64,000 bases of DNA from assembly GCF_016864555.1 (NCBI RefSeq), contig NZ_CP044011.1:3615501-3679500 (forward strand), in the 5' to 3' direction. A program made the translations under genes and the position numbers. The number at the start of each line of letters is the position of its first letter. Positions within the stretch are counted from its first letter, which is position 1. The notes under the pieces are model-generated. The model searched no databases and was not told the origin of the DNA. It saw nothing but the letters and a program-made list of their open reading frames with translations. This DNA comes from Sinorhizobium sp. BG8 (GTDB taxonomy: Bacteria > Pseudomonadota > Alphaproteobacteria > Rhizobiales > Rhizobiaceae). Positions 60,380 to 64,000 of the stretch are shown here, piece by piece.

Positions 60380-62825
60380 GCCCTCAGACGTTCATTGGCA
60401 GGATCGTAGAGTGACCCGTCCGGCTGGACGATCGCCTTGAAGCGGTCGCCAAAGATCTCGACCTCCACTTCCGTGCCGGCTACGGCGAGGTCCGCGCGCA
60501 GCATGCCGAGCGCGATCGACTTGCCGACGCGATAGCCCCAGTTGCCGGAGGTCGTCTCGCCGACGACCTTGCCGTCGTGCCACAGTGTCGACATGTACGG
60601 CGCGTCGCATTCCCCGGCATCGACCGTGAGCGTGACGAAGCGCTTGGTCACACCCTCCTGCTTTTCCCGCTCGAGTGCAGCTTTCCCCTTGAAGTCCGGC
60701 TTGGTCCAGTCGACGAAGCGCTCCAGCCCGCCCTGAAGGACGGTGTAGTCGGTCGAAAGATCGCCCTTCCAGGCACGGTAGCCCTTCTCGATGCGCAGGC
60801 TGTCCAGCGCCTCCATGCCAAAGGGTTTCAGCCCGTGTTTCTGGCCCGCTTCCCACACAGCATCGAAGATCGCCGCCGTATCCTCCACCTTGGTGTGGAT
60901 CTCCCAGCCGAGCTCGCCGGCGAAGGAGACACGCACCAGCTGGCACCAGCGCTCTGCGATCTGAACGCTCTGGTGCGTCAGCCACCCCTTCTCGAGGTCG
61001 GCGTCGCAGACCTCGGAGAGAATTGCGCGCGAGTGCGGGCCGGAAAGAATCTGGCAGGAGAAATTGTCGGTGACGTCGTCCACGGTGAACGCGGCATCCT
61101 TCGGCAGGTGCTTGCGCAGCCATTCGAGGTCATGCCACTGCGCAGTTGCTGCAGTGATCAGGAAGAAGAAGTCTTCGTCGATCATCATCACCGACATTTC
61201 GGTGATGATGCGCCCCTTGTCATCGGAGAAATAGGCAAGTCCGATCCGCCCCGGCTTCGGCACGCGGCCGGTGATCAGGCCCGAGAGCCACGCTGTGGCG
61301 CCCTCGCCCTTCACGCGGTAACGCGAGAATCCCGGAAGGTCGAGAATTCCGGCGGCCTCGTGCACGGCGCGACATTCCTCTTCGATGCGCGGCTGCCACG
61401 GACCGGCGCGATTCCAGGTCTGGGTTGCCTCTTCGGAAAGATCGTCGCCGGGCTTGGCATACCAGTTGGCACGCTCCCAGCCATTGTAGGGCTTGAACTG
61501 GGCACCGAGTGCCGCGATCCGGTCGTGGATCGGCGAAAGCTTGCGGTTGCGCCCCGCGGGCCAGGCATGCTTCGGAAAATGCATCGCATACTCATGGCCG
61601 TAGATTTCCATGCCCTTGGCGATGCAATAGTCCTTGTCGGAGGCGAAGCTCGTGTAGCGGCGCGGGTCGCACGACCACATGTCCCACTCGGTCTCGCCCT
61701 CGGTAATCCATTCCGCGAGCACCTTTCCGGCGCCGCCCGCCTGACAGATACCAAATGTGAAGACGCAGGCCTCGAAGGCATTCGGCACGCCGGGCATCGG
61801 GCCGATCAGCGGATTGCCGTCCGGCGCATAGGGGATGGGACCGTTGATCATCCGCGAAAGGCCTGCCGTGCCGAGGATCGGCACACGCTCCACCGCATCG
61901 TTCAGGTACCATTCCAGCCGGTCGAGATCATCGGGGAAGAGCTGGAAGGAGAAATCGTCCGGCATCGGATCGTCCGGCGTCGTCCAGTGCGCGCGGCAAT
62001 TCTTCTCGTACGGACCGAGATTCATGCCGTTCTTTTCCTGCCTGAGATAGTAGGAAGAGTCGACGTCACGCATCAGTGGCAGCTTGTGACCGACCTCGCG
62101 CGACCATGCGGCGAGCTCGGGGATCTCCTCGAACAGGATGTACTGGTGGCTCATCACCATCATCGGCACGTCGCGGCCGAACATCTTGCCGACTTCCTTG
62201 GCGTAGTAGCCGGCGGCATTCACCACGTATTCGCAGCGAATGTCGCCCTGAGACGTCGAGATCACCCATTCCTCGTTCTCGCGGCGCGCGCCCGTGACGG
62301 GACAGAAGCGAATGACCTTGGCGCCCATGTCGCGCGCACCCTTGGCAAGCGCCTGGGTCAGCTGCGCAGGATCGATATCGCCGTCATAGGGATCGTAGAG
62401 CGCGCCGGTGAGATCATGCGTTTCGAGGAACGGGTACCTGGTCCGTATCTCGTCCGGCGAGAGAATGTCGAGATCCATGCCCTGGTAGCGCCCCATGCCG
62501 ACGACGCGCTTGAACTCCTGCAGCCGCTCCTTGGAATGCCCAAGGCGGACCGAACCGGTGACGTGATAGTTCATGGGATAGTCGACCAGCGCGCCGAGGT
62601 CGCGATACAGCGAAGCCGAGTATCGCTGCATGTTCATGATGGACCAGGAGGATGAAAAGGTAGGGACGTTTCCGGCCGCGTGCCAGGTCGAACCGGCGGT
62701 CAACTCGTTCTTCTCGAGCAACACGCAGTCGGTCCAGCCGGCCTTGGCCAAGTGATAGAGCGCGGAAGCGCCGACGGCGCCGCCCCGATGATGACAACAC
62801 GTGCGTGCGACGGCAGTTCGGACAT
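60376..62825 (-). pseudogene. Second dimethylglycine/sarcosine dehydrogenase-like gene, N-terminal frameshift
   Basis: A paralogue of the gene at 57929 with the same four domains. From the ATG at 62825 the frame reads MSELPSHARVVIIG and then leaves the family sequence. One base restored in the CCCC run at 62783-62786 (GGGG on the coding strand) gives VVIIGGGAVGASALYHLAKAGW and an 816-residue protein, the same length as its neighbour. The break is inside the FAD-binding glycine motif, so a protein starting at any downstream codon would lack FAD binding. Everything after it is intact, including GSTWHAAGN. A sequencing error in a homopolymer and a recent inactivating mutation are both possible. 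Confidence 0.88.
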
Positions 62826-62900
62826 GCTTCTCCCTTTCATTGCAGAGGATTTGTCGCAGTCAATTTGACCATCATCAAGCGACGGGAATTCGCTTTATTG

Positions 62901-62915
62901 ATCGAAAAATTCGAT
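62901..62915. promoter_or_regulatory. ATCGAA-aaa-TTCGAT dyad, LysR-box candidate
   Basis: A perfect 6-bp inverted repeat that contains a T-N11-A LysR box (T at 62902, A at 62914). It lies in the 144-base gap between the divergent flavoprotein operon and the LysR gene. Confidence 0.65.
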
Positions 62916-62969
62916 TAGAGTGCTGAGGAACTTCTCGTGCGCCGGGAAGACCTCGGGATATGGAACCGC

Positions 62970-63839
62970 ATGCAGATCGAATTGGTCGAGACCTATCTGG
63001 ACCTCATGGAGACCCGCAGCTTCAATCGCACGGCGGAGCGGCTCAACCTGACCCAGTCCACCGTCTCCCATCGCGTCAAATCGCTTGAATCGGTACTCGG
63101 GCGACCGCTCTTCACCCGCAACAAGGGCGGTACCCAGCCGACCGTCGCGGGGCTCCGGTTCCACGACCACGCCAAGGCCCTGCAGCACCAGTGGCACGAG
63201 GCCGCACGCGCAGTGGAAACGGCGGGTGCTTACGAGCGCTCCATGCGGCTCGGCCTGCAGCACGACCTTGCCGCCCACTTTGCAGGAGATTGGCTCGCCG
63301 CCGTCAGGCGCGAGCTCCCGGCCACCTCCATCTATGTCGAGGTCGACTACTCGATCCAGATGAACCGCGATCTGGCCGCGGGCGATCTCGATCTCGCGAT
63401 CCTCTACACGCCGCACTACCTGCCTGATCTCTACTACGAGCAGATCGGGGAGGTTCGCTACGTGCTGGTCAGCAACAAGGTCGACACGGTGGCGGAGATC
63501 CGCCCCGAAGACTACATACAGGCAGTCTACTCTCCCGCTTTCGACCGGTTGCATCGCCAGGCCTATCCCCAGCTGTCCTCGGCCCCGATCGCCAGCGGTG
63601 AGACGACGGCGATCCTGGCGTTGATGACAAAGCTCGGCGGCTCCGCCTTCATCATGGAACAGGACGCCCAACGGCTCATCGACGCGGGCACGGTCCGCCG
63701 CGTGCAAGACGCCTCCCCCCTTCTGCAGGCGGTCTACGCGGCAGTGAACGTGCGAACGCGACACGCCCATCAGCATCGCAAGATCATCACCGGTCTCCAG
63801 AGCCTGCTCGCGGCGGCAGCCAATCAGCAGTCGGATTGA
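62970..63839 (+). CDS. LysR-family regulator of the quaternary-amine operon
   Basis: A 289-residue LysR regulator with an N-terminal helix-turn-helix (TYLDLMETRSFNRTAERLNL, then TQSTVSHRVKSLESVLG) and an effector domain (about residues 90-285). The ATG at 62970 is taken because family members start just before this helix; a GTG 11 codons upstream is in frame. It is divergent from the flavoprotein and oxygenase genes, with a T-N11-A dyad between, which makes it their probable activator. Confidence 0.88.
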   Translation: MQIELVETYLDLMETRSFNRTAERLNLTQSTVSHRVKSLESVLGRPLFTRNKGGTQPTVAGLRFHDHAKALQHQWHEAARAVETAGAYERSMRLGLQHDLAAHFAGDWLAAVRRELPATSIYVEVDYSIQMNRDLAAGDLDLAILYTPHYLPDLYYEQIGEVRYVLVSNKVDTVAEIRPEDYIQAVYSPAFDRLHRQAYPQLSSAPIASGETTAILALMTKLGGSAFIMEQDAQRLIDAGTVRRVQDASPLLQAVYAAVNVRTRHAHQHRKIITGLQSLLAAAANQQSD

Positions 63840-64000
63840 CTGACCGGCGGCTGCCCACGAAAAGCCTTTCGATCAGTCGATGCGAGGGACGCCGGAACAG
63901 ATTGGGGGCAATTCTGCGGCAATGCAAAGCCGGATGCATTCCGCCACCCGTTGCGTTAGAGTGAACCAGAGGGACGGGTTCTGCGAATGAACTCCACCCG
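63840..64000 (+). other. Right-edge gap with a possible gene start
   Basis: After the LysR stop no gene is recognised. An ATG at 63987 follows a GAGGGACGG ribosome-binding-like stretch and runs open to the window edge, but five codons are too few to identify a product. Confidence 0.25.

Noticed and set aside
60577-62655. A 692-codon open frame on the plus strand
   Set aside because: Antisense to the frameshifted flavoprotein gene, whose minus-strand reading shows continuous family similarity.

Overview
The window is about 63% GC, with dense operons, many ATGA start/stop overlaps and many solute importers. That profile, together with a type II lumazine synthase under an FMN riboswitch, an eryH/eryI-type isomerase pair with its DeoR regulator, and a carnitine dehydrogenase fused to a thioesterase, points to a Rhizobiales alphaproteobacterium, probably Rhizobiaceae (Sinorhizobium/Ensifer, Rhizobium, Shinella or a close relative). 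This assignment comes from gene content read by eye; no search was run. I saw no rRNA or tRNA gene, CRISPR array, transposase, phage gene or origin.

Layout, 0-14.6 kb: the 5' end of an N-formylglutamate amidohydrolase gene; an RpiR regulator with a four-gene ABC importer of unknown substrate (0.5-5.5 kb); an FMN riboswitch and ribH2 (5.57-6.3 kb); eryR-tpiB-rpiB with a five-copy operator-like array (6.5-8.65 kb); an orphan LuxR-type regulator divergent from a PotABCD-like importer that ends in a short-chain dehydrogenase (8.7-14.6 kb).

14.6-28 kb is a carnitine block: a CdhR-like AraC regulator, a beta-keto acid cleavage enzyme, carnitine dehydrogenase fused to betainyl-CoA thioesterase, an acyl-CoA dehydrogenase, an ADP-forming-type acyl-CoA ligase, a CaiD-like hydratase and a Dpp-type importer. 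The encoded route would take gamma-butyrobetaine, crotonobetaine or carnitine to glycine betaine and acetoacetate. The right end (56.1-63.8 kb) holds a plausible continuation: a Rieske oxygenase resembling glycine betaine demethylase GbcA, an HXXEE membrane protein, two tandem dimethylglycine/sarcosine dehydrogenase-like flavoproteins and a divergent LysR regulator. One of the two flavoprotein genes is frameshifted.

28-37 kb is signalling and hydrolase-rich: an exported FecR-domain protein with nine KPTKPD-type repeats, a CHASE2 adenylate cyclase, a small exported PAAR-like protein, a CocE-type hydrolase, an alpha/beta hydrolase fused to a second class III cyclase, and an esterase coupled to an ACT-domain protein. 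From 37 to 45 kb are an XRE-cupin regulator with an omega-amino acid:pyruvate aminotransferase, a LysR gene, a frameshifted aromatic aminotransferase with a DMT exporter and Lrp regulator, and an HWE histidine kinase. From 45 to 51 kb lies a ydcSTUV-patD operon for putrescine uptake and oxidation of gamma-aminobutyraldehyde. From 51 to 55.4 kb is a sugar-type ABC importer split around a divergent promoter with an NAD-dependent epimerase. The main themes are scavenging of quaternary amines, polyamines and sugars, plus cyclic-nucleotide signalling.
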